Source: DHVE2 group archaeon (lineage in GTDB: Archaea > Thermoplasmatota > Thermoplasmata > Thermoplasmatales > Aciduliprofundaceae). Taken from it: a DNA stretch of 10,829 bases. Where the stretch lies: the NCBI GenBank assembly GCA_027014065.1, contig JALWEL010000115.1, forward strand, positions 1 to 10,829, written 5' to 3'. Under the pieces are notes generated by a model. That model saw only the letters and a list, made by a program, of their open reading frames with translations. It did not search any database and was not told the origin of the DNA. This document shows positions 1 to 6,637 of the stretch, piece after piece (position 1 is the first letter of the stretch; every line of letters starts with the position of its first letter). The position numbers and the translations under genes are program-made.

Positions 1-711
1 GGAGAAAGCGGAAAGAGCAATGAGGTGAGCGCGACTCCTCAGGCGTCCGGGGTGCACTCAAACAAGATTCTCTTCGTGGATGACGATGAGGGTAGCATAT
101 ACAGCGAGTATGTGGAAGAGGCGCTGAACGACTCGGGGCTTTGGAAGAACTACGAATTGTATGAATGGGATGTTTACAAGATTGGATACTCACCTACTTT
201 CGATGATTTAAAAGATTACACAGTGGTCATTTGGAGCACCGGATATGCGTACAAGAACACATTAACGAGCGAGGATCAGAGCAATTTGATAAAATACTTA
301 AACAATGGAGGAAGGCTGTACCTAAGTTCTCAGGATTTGCTGTGGGAGATAAACAACGGATACGATGGCGCGGTGAACAACGAGTTTGTGAACGATTATT
401 TGGGTGTGAAAGCGGTTAACAACGACATAAGTTATACATACGTTCATGGAATGAGCGGAGACCCCATCGGTGGCGATTTCGGAACGATGTATCTGAGCTA
501 TCCTTTTGACAACTACGCCGATGAAATAGGCATTGAATCGGGCGCGCATGCGATATTCTACGATAAGTACGGATACGCCACGGGGGTGAGATATGCCCAT
601 GGAAATTACAAGGTTGTGTTCACCGCATTCTCCTTCGAAGCGGTTGAGAAATACGATTCTAACACGGGAGCTGCGCTAATGCACAATATTATTTCCTGGC
701 TTTTGAGCTGA
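1..711 (+). CDS. C-terminal part of secreted/surface protein, VDDD Rossmann-like domain (5' end outside window)
   Basis: The frame is open from base 1, so this is the 3' end of a longer gene. A GTG at 25 exists, but no ribosome binding site or promoter precedes it, and the in-frame codons upstream are also coding. The visible part is one alpha/beta domain that starts with KILFVDDDEG, followed by a WDV motif, a VVIWSTG strand, a TLT..D helix and an NNGGRLYLSSQ strand. This pattern (VDDD, then a predicted strand ending in TG, then GGRL) is known to me from glutamine-amidotransferase-like domains at the C-terminus of archaeal and bacterial subtilases and other cell-surface proteins. The many Tyr, Asn and Gly residues fit an extracellular location. 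No catalytic triad is visible in this fragment. The true N-terminal domain, possibly a peptidase, cannot be judged from here. The stop is TGA at 709-711. Confidence 0.7.
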   Translation, partial: GESGKSNEVSATPQASGVHSNKILFVDDDEGSIYSEYVEEALNDSGLWKNYELYEWDVYKIGYSPTFDDLKDYTVVIWSTGYAYKNTLTSEDQSNLIKYLNNGGRLYLSSQDLLWEINNGYDGAVNNEFVNDYLGVKAVNNDISYTYVHGMSGDPIGGDFGTMYLSYPFDNYADEIGIESGAHAIFYDKYGYATGVRYAHGNYKVVFTAFSFEAVEKYDSNTGAALMHNIISWLLS

Positions 712-723
712 AGAGCGAAAACA

Positions 724-743
724 TTATTTTTTCATTTTCTTTT
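724..743 (+). terminator. T-rich terminator-like tract after the surface-protein gene
   Basis: Right after the TGA at 711 there is a run of six T (727-732) followed by further T runs to 743. Archaeal RNA polymerase terminates on such U-tracts without needing a hairpin. The same AT-rich stretch could also hold the promoter of the gene starting at 763, so its role is ambiguous. Confidence 0.4.
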
Positions 744-762
744 ACCTACTCGGGGATTTGGG

Positions 763-1440
763 ATGAACACTAAAATGATCGCAATAGTTGCCGTTGCGGC
801 TGTGGTTATAATAATCGCCGGTGCGTTTTTCGCCATGAATACGGGAAGTTTGGGTGGAGAAGAGAACTCCATAGTGGATTACTCAGTAAAAGCTGGAGAT
901 AGCTCACCTGTGCTTACTATTAAATTTTCAAAGCCGCTTGAGTATCCGGCATCGGTGAAGCTTTTGAATTCTTCATACAGACAAATAGGGGTGTGGATTT
1001 CTCAGAGCAGCCATCCGGGCAATGTGGTGGAGATTGACAAGATTGCTCTTCCCAATCTGATTGGTAAATATTACGTTGTTCTCCTCCATGGTGATAATGT
1101 GGTGATGAACAAAACCATAAAATTCCAAGGCCCAGATTTTAACGTTGTGAACGTGGATGTTCAAAAGGATGTGAAGGGGGATACAGCTTACATCGAGTAC
1201 GTGGAGTTGACAATACAGAACAGCGGAGATTCACCGTATTATTACAACAGAATTCGCTGGGAAATGGAAGATTTAAGCGGCAACGAGAAGATCCCACTTC
1301 AATGTATATCCACCGAAAGCAACGGTATGGTAAAAATCAACATCGCAAAGTACGTGAGCACGGGGGAACACAGATTGGTGGTTCATTTCGATTATTTCGA
1401 TTTCACAACAATAACCATAAACGTCAACGTGGATGCCTGA
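763..1440 (+). CDS. Membrane-anchored extracellular protein of unknown function
   Basis: This encodes 225 residues. I do not recognise the family. Residues 1-4 are short and polar (MNTK), residues 5-25 form one strongly hydrophobic segment (IAIVAVAAVVIIIAGAFFAM), and the remaining ~200 residues are hydrophilic. It therefore looks like an N-terminal membrane anchor or signal peptide carrying an extracellular domain. No clear lipobox or signal peptidase site is visible. The exported part alternates short predicted beta strands with Asn/Ser/Gly turns and resembles two Ig-like beta-sandwich domains (roughly 35-125 and 126-225), for example VEYVELTIQNSGDSP-type strand-turn patterns. There are few cysteines. 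The ATG at 763 has only a weak GGGATTTGGG upstream. Its stop codon abuts the convergent lrp gene with no gap. It may belong with the upstream surface-protein gene; nothing links it to the redox operon. Confidence 0.75.
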   Translation: MNTKMIAIVAVAAVVIIIAGAFFAMNTGSLGGEENSIVDYSVKAGDSSPVLTIKFSKPLEYPASVKLLNSSYRQIGVWISQSSHPGNVVEIDKIALPNLIGKYYVVLLHGDNVVMNKTIKFQGPDFNVVNVDVQKDVKGDTAYIEYVELTIQNSGDSPYYYNRIRWEMEDLSGNEKIPLQCISTESNGMVKINIAKYVSTGEHRLVVHFDYFDFTTITINVNVDA

Positions 1441-1863
1441 TTACTTTATCTTTTCCATAATGATCGCGGGACACAGGTCTTTCACTCCCTTTATCTTCCC
1501 AATTTTTTTGGAAAGTAAGGCAAACAGCTCCTCACCGTCCCTGCTCCAAATCTCGCACATAATCATATGGTCTCCCGTGGAAGTTGCAACCCATTTCACC
1601 TCCTCAAATTCGGCCAATTTTCTCGCAGCTTCCAAAAGATATTGGGGCTCTACATCCATGCCCAAAATTGTTACGTGTTTGAAACCTAATTTTTCTGGAT
1701 CAATTTCTATGGTGTATTTTTTTATAACTCCCTTTTTTTCTAACTCACTTATCCTTTTCCTTATGGTGGCTTCAGTTAAACCCAGCTCCTTAGCTATCTC
1801 TGTGTAAGGAGTTCTGGAATTGTTCTGAAGTATCTCTATTATCTTCATATCTTTATCGTCCAT
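1441..1863 (-). CDS. Lrp/AsnC-family transcriptional regulator
   Basis: This encodes 140 residues, the usual size for the family. The N-terminal winged helix-turn-helix (about 1-60) has the standard pattern: DDKDMKIIEILQ, then RTPYTEIAKELGLTEATIRK as the DNA-reading helices, then the wing around GVIKKYTIEIDPEKLG. Residues about 62-140 form the RAM ligand-binding/oligomerisation domain (VTILGMDVEP, WVATSTGDHMIMCEI). The frame is open back to 1971, but I chose the ATG at 1863 because homologues start at MDDKD and because a TATA-like box lies 27 bp upstream of it, which fits a leaderless mRNA. The gene is divergent from the 12-gene redox operon across a 101-bp intergenic region rich in palindromes, so it is the best candidate regulator of that operon and of itself. 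The ligand cannot be told from sequence. Confidence 0.92.
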   Translation of the reverse strand: MDDKDMKIIEILQNNSRTPYTEIAKELGLTEATIRKRISELEKKGVIKKYTIEIDPEKLGFKHVTILGMDVEPQYLLEAARKLAEFEEVKWVATSTGDHMIMCEIWSRDGEELFALLSKKIGKIKGVKDLCPAIIMEKIK

Positions 1864-1870
1864 TATTTTA

Positions 1871-1878
1871 CCATATGG
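1871..1878. promoter_or_regulatory. CCATATGG palindrome between lrp TATA box and start codon
   Basis: This perfect 8-bp palindrome is centred 16 bp downstream of the lrp TATA-like box and 7 bp upstream of the lrp ATG. A protein bound here would block the initiation region. The same octamer recurs at 8601-8608 in front of the EncFtn-like gene with nearly the same TATA spacing, which makes it a candidate operator. It could also be an autoregulatory site of the Lrp protein. Confidence 0.45.
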
Positions 1879-1924
1879 CGATATACTTAATAAAGTTTTT
1901 CGTGATGGACACTTTTGTATATCG
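1879..1924. repeat. Inverted repeat CGATATAC...GTATATCG in the divergent promoter region
   Basis: Two perfect 8-bp arms, CGATATAC at 1879-1886 and GTATATCG at 1917-1924, are separated by 30 bp. The left arm touches the lrp TATA-like box and the right arm lies just upstream of the flavin reductase TATA-like box. This is a natural place for a regulator controlling both promoters. The two half-sites are 38 bp apart centre to centre. The function is inferred from position only. Confidence 0.35.
1887..1894 (-). promoter_or_regulatory. TATA-like box of the lrp gene
   Basis: Read on the minus strand the sequence is TTTATTAA, preceded by AAAAAC. Its centre is about 27 bp from the A of the ATG at 1863, the usual distance from an archaeal TATA box to the transcription start, so the transcript probably begins at or next to the start codon. 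Confidence 0.55.
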
Positions 1925-1930
1925 TACCAA

Positions 1931-1940
1931 AAATTTATAT
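1931..1940 (+). promoter_or_regulatory. TATA-like box of the redox operon
   Basis: AAATTTATAT preceded by ACCAAA (a plausible BRE) is centred about 29 bp upstream of the ATG at 1965. This predicts a start of transcription at about 1962, a nearly leaderless mRNA for the first gene, and supports 1965 over the upstream in-frame ATG codons. Confidence 0.6.
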
Positions 1941-1941
1941 A

Positions 1942-1949
1942 GTTCGAAC
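1942..1949. promoter_or_regulatory. GTTCGAAC palindrome downstream of the operon TATA box
   Basis: This perfect 8-bp palindrome begins 2 bp after the operon's TATA-like box. A second one, ACCATGGT, lies at 1955-1962, over the expected transcription start. Their positions would suit repressor binding. The sequence differs from the CCATATGG site on the lrp side, so they may bind a different protein or be chance. Confidence 0.25.
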
Positions 1950-1964
1950 CCATTACCATGGTTG

Positions 1965-2480
1965 ATGGCAAACATAAGGGTTGGATTGCATAAAATATCT
2001 TACGGAATGTACGTGGTTTCTTCCGAGAAAGATGGAAAATACAATGGACAGATTGCGAATACAGTATTTCAGCTCACTCCTAAACCGGTGCAAATAGCGA
2101 CGAGCATAAACAAAGAGAATCTGACGCACGAATACATAGAATCCAGTGGAAATTTCTCAGTTTCAGTGCTCTCCACGGAGGCACCTTTTAAATTCATAGG
2201 GCTATTCGGATTTCGCTCAGGCAGAGACGTCAATAAATTTGAGAATGTGAACTACAAGGTAATTCAAGGAGTACCAGTGGTTACAGATTACTCTCTCGCT
2301 TATCTGGTTGCTAAGGTGGTTAAAAAGGTGGACGTTGGCTCTCACACATTGTTCATTGGAGAAGTCATAGACGGAGATGTCCTCGGAGAAGGGGAACCCA
2401 TGACTTACGATTACTATCACAACGTGGTGAAAGGAAAAACTCCCAAGAATGCAGCCACATACCAAGAGGGATCCAAATGA
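1965..2480 (+). CDS. Flavin reductase, Hrb-type FMN-binding split-barrel protein
   Basis: This encodes 171 residues and is the first gene of the operon. The protein matches, as I recall it, the N-terminal flavin reductase domain of high-molecular-weight rubredoxin (Hrb) nearly end to end: LHKISYGMYVVSSEKDG, then NGQIANTVFQLTPKP, INKENLTHEYI, SGNFSVSVLS, FGFRSGRDVNKFE, VGSHTLFIGEVIDGDVL and the C-terminal EPMTYDYYHNVVKGKTPKN. Such proteins bind FMN and pass electrons from NAD(P)H to rubredoxin, which feeds flavodiiron proteins. In Hrb a rubredoxin domain follows directly after the KTPK..ATY segment. Here the protein ends at that point and the rubredoxin is a separate gene 450 bp downstream. 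The start at ATG 1965 is supported by the promoter spacing. The last codons overlap the next start (ATGA). Confidence 0.9.
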   Translation: MANIRVGLHKISYGMYVVSSEKDGKYNGQIANTVFQLTPKPVQIATSINKENLTHEYIESSGNFSVSVLSTEAPFKFIGLFGFRSGRDVNKFENVNYKVIQGVPVVTDYSLAYLVAKVVKKVDVGSHTLFIGEVIDGDVLGEGEPMTYDYYHNVVKGKTPKNAATYQEGSK

Positions 2481-2932
2481 GCGTGGAAGAGAGCATAGTG
2501 GATGCGGTGAAATCCGAAAGAGAAAGCATAGCCATGTTCGAAGAAATGAAGAAAATATTCCACAATTCTATATTTCAAAACAGGTTGGATTTCATAATTA
2601 AAGAGGAGAAGATGCACATAGAAATCCTCGAAGATATTCTTAATGTGATGGGGAAAACCATCAATGTTGAGGGCGATTGGAAGGGATTCAGGGGAAAAAA
2701 GCCCATGGAGATAATACAGTACGCCATGGATCATGAATTAGAATCTCGATTGCTTTACGTAAAAATTTATGATGAAATTCCCGAAGAAGAGGGAGAACTG
2801 AGAAAATTGTTCTACTACCTCGTGAGGATGGAGCTCACCCATTATCAGATATTGGAAGCGGAATTGGAATGTATGGTAAGGTACGAAGAATGTGAAAGAT
2901 ATTACCCAAAAATAAAGGAGGTGAAAGAATGA
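2477..2932 (+). CDS. Ferritin-like diiron protein (rubrerythrin-type four-helix bundle)
   Basis: This encodes 151 residues. It shows two helix-pair repeats with the diiron ligand pattern: E14 (KSERES), E44 and H47 (EEKMH), then E87 (DHELES), E119 and H122 (MELTH). All six predicted iron ligands are present. There is no rubredoxin domain and no clear ferritin cage signature. The architecture matches the two proteins at 4737 and 8931, but identity is low and the linker between repeats is shorter, around GDWKGFRGKKP. Such small rubrerythrin-like proteins are known to react with O2 or peroxide or to handle iron, but this subgroup's exact reaction is not established to my knowledge. It is inserted between the flavin reductase and rubredoxin genes, overlapping both by 4 bp, so translation is probably coupled. 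Confidence 0.88.
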   Translation: MSVEESIVDAVKSERESIAMFEEMKKIFHNSIFQNRLDFIIKEEKMHIEILEDILNVMGKTINVEGDWKGFRGKKPMEIIQYAMDHELESRLLYVKIYDEIPEEEGELRKLFYYLVRMELTHYQILEAELECMVRYEECERYYPKIKEVKE

Positions 2933-3090
2933 AGTATAGATGCACAATATGTGGATATATATACGACCCGGCGGTTGGAGACCCTGACAGCGAGGTGCCC
3001 GCAGGCACACCTTTTGAGGATCTTCCGGAAGAATGGGTTTGCCCCGTTTGCGGAGCTTCGAAGGACCTCTTTGAGCCGGTGGAGGACTGA
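2929..3090 (+). CDS. Rubredoxin
   Basis: This encodes 53 residues, the normal rubredoxin length. The two iron knuckles are CTICGY (C5, C8) and CPVCGA (C38, C41), with the conserved YIYDP, GDPDSEVPAGTPFEDLPEEWVCP core, so it should bind one Fe(Cys)4 centre. It is a soluble electron carrier. By context it should accept electrons from the upstream flavin reductase and deliver them to FprA, superoxide reductase and rubrerythrin in the same operon. The ribosome binding site AAAGGAGGTGA at 2914-2924 lies inside the end of the preceding gene, and the start overlaps that gene's stop by 4 bp (ATGA). The fprA start follows after 2 bp. The identification is very secure; which partner it prefers is inferred. 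Confidence 0.97.
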   Translation: MKYRCTICGYIYDPAVGDPDSEVPAGTPFEDLPEEWVCPVCGASKDLFEPVED

Positions 3091-3092
3091 AA

Positions 3093-4277
3093 ATGATAAG
3101 GAAAATAGCTGATGGAGTTTACAACGTAGGAGCCATAGACTGGGAACGAACTCTCTTCGACGAAATAGTCTCCACGCCACAGGGAACGAGTTACAACGCG
3201 TATCTGGTTATAGGCGATGTAAAAACCGCATTGATCGATGCTGTGGAGCCGGAGAAGGTGGAACAACTCTTGGCAAATTTAGAAGAGTTGAATGTGAAAA
3301 AAATTGATTACATTGTTTCGAATCATGCGGAGCAGGATCATTCCGGAGCGATACCTATTCTCTTGGAGAAGTATCCCGGGGCCAAAGTGGTCACCAATGC
3401 GAAGTGCAAAGGTCTCGAGATGGATCTTCTTCCTCTTAAGGAAGAGGATTTCATCGTAATCAAAGAAGGAGATACTCTTGATCTCGGAGGAAAAACGCTG
3501 AAGTTCATCATGACCCCGTGGGTTCACTGGCCCGAGACCATGACCACATTTTTGGTGGAAGATAAGGTTGCATTCACCTGCGATTTCTTCGGTTCTCACG
3601 CGGCGACCACGCACGCCTTTGCGGAGCAGTACGATAGAATATACCATGAAGCTAAGAGATATTACGCGGAGATCATGATGCCATTCAGGCAGATAATAAC
3701 GAGGAACATAAAGAAAATAGAGGAATTGGGGCCGAGGATAATCGCACCGAGCCACGGGCCAGCATACAGGGATCCAAAGTACATAATTGATGCATACAAG
3801 GAATGGATATCCGAGGAGACGAAGAACGAAGTTCTGCTTCTCTACGTCTCCATGCACGGAAGCACAAAGAAGATGGTTGACGCTTTAGTGGATTACTTGG
3901 GCGAAGAGGGCGTAGAAGTGAAGGTTCGAGATCTGATACATTCGGACATGGGCGAAATAGCAATAGACTTGGTTGATGTTACCACTTTGATTTTAGCGAC
4001 TCCGACCATGCTGGCGGGGCCGCATCCAAATGCGGTTTATGCGGCGTACATTGCCAATGCGCTGAAGCCGAAGGCAAAATTCATAGGAATTATGGGTTCC
4101 TACGGCTGGGGCGGAAGAACTGTGGAGATACTGAAGAGCAACCTTGGCGCGCTGAAAGTGGAGCTTCTCGAGCCTCTGTTAATAAAGGGAACACCCAATA
4201 AGGAGGATTACGAGAAAATAAGAGAATTTGCAAAGAAAATCGCGGAGAAGCACCGCGAGATAGGGGTGATGAAATGA
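3093..4277 (+). CDS. fprA: Flavodiiron protein FprA (O2/NO reductase)
   Basis: This encodes 394 residues, the usual length of a class A flavodiiron protein. The N-terminal metallo-beta-lactamase-like domain (about 1-245) has a full set of diiron ligands: H78, E80 and D82 (with H83) in NHAEQDHSGA, H145 in WVHWPETM, D164 in FTCDFFGSH, and H221 in APSHGP. The C-terminal flavodoxin domain (about 246-390) has the FMN phosphate loop SMHGSTKKM (253-261) and the ATPTMLAGPHP and GSYGWGG flavin-binding loops. These enzymes reduce O2 to water and/or NO to N2O in the cytoplasm using rubredoxin. The rubredoxin gene lies 2 bp upstream and the flavin reductase earlier in the same operon, matching the Moorella Hrb-FprA pair. 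GGTGGAGG at 3079-3086 is the ribosome binding site. O2 versus NO preference cannot be read from sequence. Confidence 0.96.
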   Translation: MIRKIADGVYNVGAIDWERTLFDEIVSTPQGTSYNAYLVIGDVKTALIDAVEPEKVEQLLANLEELNVKKIDYIVSNHAEQDHSGAIPILLEKYPGAKVVTNAKCKGLEMDLLPLKEEDFIVIKEGDTLDLGGKTLKFIMTPWVHWPETMTTFLVEDKVAFTCDFFGSHAATTHAFAEQYDRIYHEAKRYYAEIMMPFRQIITRNIKKIEELGPRIIAPSHGPAYRDPKYIIDAYKEWISEETKNEVLLLYVSMHGSTKKMVDALVDYLGEEGVEVKVRDLIHSDMGEIAIDLVDVTTLILATPTMLAGPHPNAVYAAYIANALKPKAKFIGIMGSYGWGGRTVEILKSNLGALKVELLEPLLIKGTPNKEDYEKIREFAKKIAEKHREIGVMK

Positions 4278-4747
4278 AGCCCGGGGATGAGGCGGTGGAT
4301 TTCTGCCTTCCGGATCACGAGGGCAAGGAGCACTGCCTCCACGATTTCCGGGGGAAATGGGTCGTTCTTTATTTCTATCCCAAGGATAACACCTCTGGCT
4401 GCACGAGAGAGGCGAAGGAGTTCACAGAGATGAAGGATAAATTCGAAAAATTAAACGCGGTTATAATCGGGGTAAGTAAAGATTCCCCTAAGAGCCATGC
4501 AAAGTTCATCGAGAAGCACGGGCTGAAAATCCTGCTTCTCAGCGATGAAAACCATGAAATACTGGAAAAATACGGCGCATGGGGCAAGAAGAAAAATTAC
4601 GGAAAGGAATACTTCGGGACCATAAGGAGCACTTTTCTTATCGATCCCGAGGGAAAAATCGTGCACGTTTGGCCAAAGGTTCGGGTGAACGGGCATGTGG
4701 AAAAAGTATTGAAGAAATTAGAGGAGGTGATTGAGAATGGATATTGA
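4274..4747 (+). CDS. bcp: Peroxiredoxin, Bcp/PrxQ family
   Basis: This encodes 157 residues, typical of Bcp. The active site PKDNTSGCTREA contains the Pro/Thr/Cys triad P36, T40 and peroxidatic C43, and the conserved arginine is R118 (GTIRSTFLID). It should reduce H2O2 and organic hydroperoxides. The resolving cysteine five residues after the peroxidatic one in many Bcp proteins is absent (position 48 is Lys), and none is seen near residue 80. The only other cysteines are C11 and C21 near the N-terminus. It may therefore act as a 1-Cys enzyme or use an unusual partner. The start overlaps the fprA stop (ATGA), and the end overlaps the next gene by 11 bp. Confidence 0.94.
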   Translation: MKPGDEAVDFCLPDHEGKEHCLHDFRGKWVVLYFYPKDNTSGCTREAKEFTEMKDKFEKLNAVIIGVSKDSPKSHAKFIEKHGLKILLLSDENHEILEKYGAWGKKKNYGKEYFGTIRSTFLIDPEGKIVHVWPKVRVNGHVEKVLKKLEEVIENGY

Positions 4748-5225
4748 AAAATACAATTTGAAAACGTTGCTGCTTGCAGCAATAAAGAGCGAAATAGACA
4801 GCAAAAAACTGTATGAAGATTTGGCGGGGAGGGTGAAAAACATGCTCTTCAAAGATCGTCTGCTTTTCTTAGCGAACGAGGAGGAGAAGCATAGAGCGTA
4901 TTTGGAAGCACTTTACAGAAATAAGTTCCCTGGTGAGGAATTAATGATTCCGGAGCACACGCCAGTGCCTCTGCCGGAGGTGGATGCCAGTGAGGATCGC
5001 TTACTCAGCGAAATAGTTGAAGATGCCATGAAGGCGGAACTGGCAGCGAAGGACTTCTACGAAAGCATGAAGGATTTGCTTCAGGACGAGGAGAACAGGA
5101 AGATGCTGCAAATCCTAGCGAATATGGAGCAGGGCCACTATGATCTGCTGGCCAAAGAGCTTGAAAATTTGAAGAATTTTGAAAATTATGACGAAGTCTG
5201 GCCAATGATGCACGTTGGCCCGTAA
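4737..5225 (+). CDS. Ferritin-like diiron protein, paralogue of the genes at 2477 and 8931
   Basis: This encodes 162 residues. I chose ATG 4737 over the TTG at 4731 because GAGGAGGTGA (4721-4730) is well placed for it and because the paralogue at 8931 also starts MD.KKYNL. The predicted diiron ligands are E19 (IKSEID), E49 and H52 (EEEKH), E101 (MKAELAA), E131 and H134 (MEQGH), in two homologous helix pairs separated by a proline-rich linker (about 70-86). The ligand numbering of the first half is identical in the 8931 protein, so the two are close paralogues. No rubredoxin domain is present. Iron oxidation/storage or peroxide reduction is likely, but the exact job is unknown. The gene overlaps bcp by 11 bp. 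Confidence 0.88.
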   Translation: MDIEKYNLKTLLLAAIKSEIDSKKLYEDLAGRVKNMLFKDRLLFLANEEEKHRAYLEALYRNKFPGEELMIPEHTPVPLPEVDASEDRLLSEIVEDAMKAELAAKDFYESMKDLLQDEENRKMLQILANMEQGHYDLLAKELENLKNFENYDEVWPMMHVGP

Positions 5226-5238
5226 AAGAGGTGATAAA

Positions 5239-5745
5239 ATGAGAAAAATGGTTGAGAAAAGTTTGGAAGAGGCGTTTGCGGGCGAGAGCATGGCGCATAT
5301 GAAATACACGATATTTGCAGAAGTTGCGGAGAAGGAAGGAAAGAAGAACATTGCCCGATTGTTCAGGGCGATTGCCTACGCGGAGTTCGTTCATGCTAAA
5401 AATCATGCGAGGAATTTGGGGTACATAAAGAGCACCGAGGAGAATCTCAATACTGCAATAGGCGGAGAAACGTTTGAGGTGGAGGACATGTATCCAGCGT
5501 ACTTAGAACTCGCCAAGTACTTCAATGAAAAGGGCGCGGAGATGTCGTTCCACTACGCAATCGAAGCTGAAAAGATACACGCGGAGATGTACGGGGGTGC
5601 AAAGGAGAAAGCATCTCAAGGGGAAGATATAGAGGAGAAGGATATTTACATCTGCCCGGTCTGCGGCTACACATACATGGGCGAGGACCCGCCGGAGAAG
5701 TGCCCGGTTTGCGGAGCTCCGCAGGATAAATTCGTGAAGTTCTAA
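5239..5745 (+). CDS. rbr: Rubrerythrin (NADH peroxidase terminal component)
   Basis: This encodes 168 residues. The N-terminal ferritin-like domain (about 5-120) carries diiron ligands in GESMAH (E16), YAEFVHAKNH (E49, H52) and EAEKIHAEMY (E111, H114), with additional candidate Glu ligands around 82-90. The C-terminal rubredoxin domain has CPVCGY (C139, C142) and CPVCGAPQDKF (C155, C158). Rubrerythrin reduces H2O2 to water with electrons from rubredoxin-type carriers. This is the 'short-linker' order (diiron domain first, rubredoxin last) of classical rubrerythrin. I chose ATG 5239, which follows AGAGGTGAT by 3-4 bases; the frame is open further upstream through a TTG that overlaps the previous gene. 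Thirteen bases separate it from the previous gene and 13 from the ferritin gene. Confidence 0.96.
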   Translation: MRKMVEKSLEEAFAGESMAHMKYTIFAEVAEKEGKKNIARLFRAIAYAEFVHAKNHARNLGYIKSTEENLNTAIGGETFEVEDMYPAYLELAKYFNEKGAEMSFHYAIEAEKIHAEMYGGAKEKASQGEDIEEKDIYICPVCGYTYMGEDPPEKCPVCGAPQDKFVKF

Positions 5746-5758
5746 GGAGGTGAAAAAA

Positions 5759-6274
5759 ATGATAGATAAGGAAATAGAAGAAGCGATAAACAAGCAGATA
5801 AACGAAGAATTGTATTCGTCCTATCTGTATCTGTCCATGTCGGCGTACTTCGAAAACATCGGATTGAAGGGATTCGCCAACTGGATGTACGTTCAGTTCC
5901 AGGAGGAGAAGGACCACGCAATGAAATTCTATCGGTATTTGATTGAGCGCGGGGGCCGTGTGAAGCTCTACGAAATAAAGGAGCCGCCGCACGAGTGGGA
6001 CTCCCCGCTCCACGCCTTCGAGGAGACGCTGAAGCACGAGAAACACATAACTGAGTGCATAAACAATTTAGTTGACCTAGCGGAGAAGAAGAAAGATAGG
6101 GCAACTTTCAATTTATTGCAGTGGTACGTGGACGAGCAGGTGGAAGAGGAAGCGAATGATGAAGAAATCATTCAGATGTTGAAGATGATTGGAGACCACG
6201 GACATGGTCTTCTGATGCTGGACCGCGAGCTCGCGGCGAGAACTTACGTTCCTCTCGTAAACGAGGAAAAATAA
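5759..6274 (+). CDS. ftnA: Ferritin (FtnA-type, non-haem)
   Basis: This encodes 171 residues. The ferroxidase-site residues fall at exactly the positions known for bacterial/archaeal FtnA: E17, E50 and H53 (QEEKDHA), E94 (HEKHI), Q127 and E130 (EQVEEE). Extra conserved glutamates at E49, E126 and E129 would form the third iron site. Other family marks are EELYSSYLYL at the start and the ERGGRVKLY turn. No methionine haem ligand of bacterioferritin stands out at the expected place. It should assemble a 24-subunit cage that oxidises Fe(II) and stores it as ferric mineral, limiting Fenton chemistry. The AAGGAGGTGA at 5744-5753 is an ideal ribosome binding site for ATG 5759 (a GTG at 5750 lies inside that site and is rejected). 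Confidence 0.96.
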   Translation: MIDKEIEEAINKQINEELYSSYLYLSMSAYFENIGLKGFANWMYVQFQEEKDHAMKFYRYLIERGGRVKLYEIKEPPHEWDSPLHAFEETLKHEKHITECINNLVDLAEKKKDRATFNLLQWYVDEQVEEEANDEEIIQMLKMIGDHGHGLLMLDRELAARTYVPLVNEEK

Positions 6275-6289
6275 AGGAGGTGATTAAAA

Positions 6290-6637
6290 ATGTTGAATGA
6301 AACCATAAAAAGTGGAGATTGGAAAGGAGAAAAGCATGTACCCGTGATAGAGTACAAGAAGGACGGAGAGATGATCGAGGTGGAAGTTGCTGTGGGTAAA
6401 GAAGTGCCGCATCCGAACACGCCGGAGCACCACATTGCGTGGATAGAGTTGTACTTTAAGCCCGATGATGGACAGTTCCCGATATTGGTTGGACGAGTGG
6501 ATTTTGACAACCACAGCGATCCCCTTACTGAACCAAGGGCGAAGTTCTTCTTTAAGACGGGGAAGAAGGGCAAACTAATGGCTCTCAGTTACTGCAACAT
6601 CCATGGACTCTGGCAGAACGAAGTGGCGGTGGAGTGA
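6290..6637 (+). CDS. sor: Superoxide reductase (neelaredoxin, class II)
   Basis: This encodes 115 residues. The catalytic Fe(His)4Cys ligands are H16 (with E14, GEKHVP), H41 (VPHPN), H47 (EHHIAW), C102 and H105 (SYCNIHG), in the same order and near-identical positions as the Pyrococcus enzyme. The N-terminal desulforedoxin Fe-binding domain is absent, which makes it the class II neelaredoxin form. It reduces superoxide to H2O2 without making O2, using rubredoxin as donor; the peroxide would then be taken by rubrerythrin and the peroxiredoxins of this operon. AAAGGAGGTGA at 6273-6283 is the ribosome binding site. The TGA is followed immediately by the ATG of the next gene. Confidence 0.97.
   Translation: MLNETIKSGDWKGEKHVPVIEYKKDGEMIEVEVAVGKEVPHPNTPEHHIAWIELYFKPDDGQFPILVGRVDFDNHSDPLTEPRAKFFFKTGKKGKLMALSYCNIHGLWQNEVAVE

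Noticed and set aside
1864..1971. N-terminal extension of the lrp ORF to 1971, and of the flavin reductase ORF back to 1875
   Set aside because: The extended parts cross each other's promoters and do not resemble the families; TATA spacing supports starts at 1863 and 1965.
3279..3857. 192-codon minus-strand ORF opposite fprA
   Set aside because: It is antisense to a secure FprA with all its ligands; its composition is not protein-like and no motif is visible.
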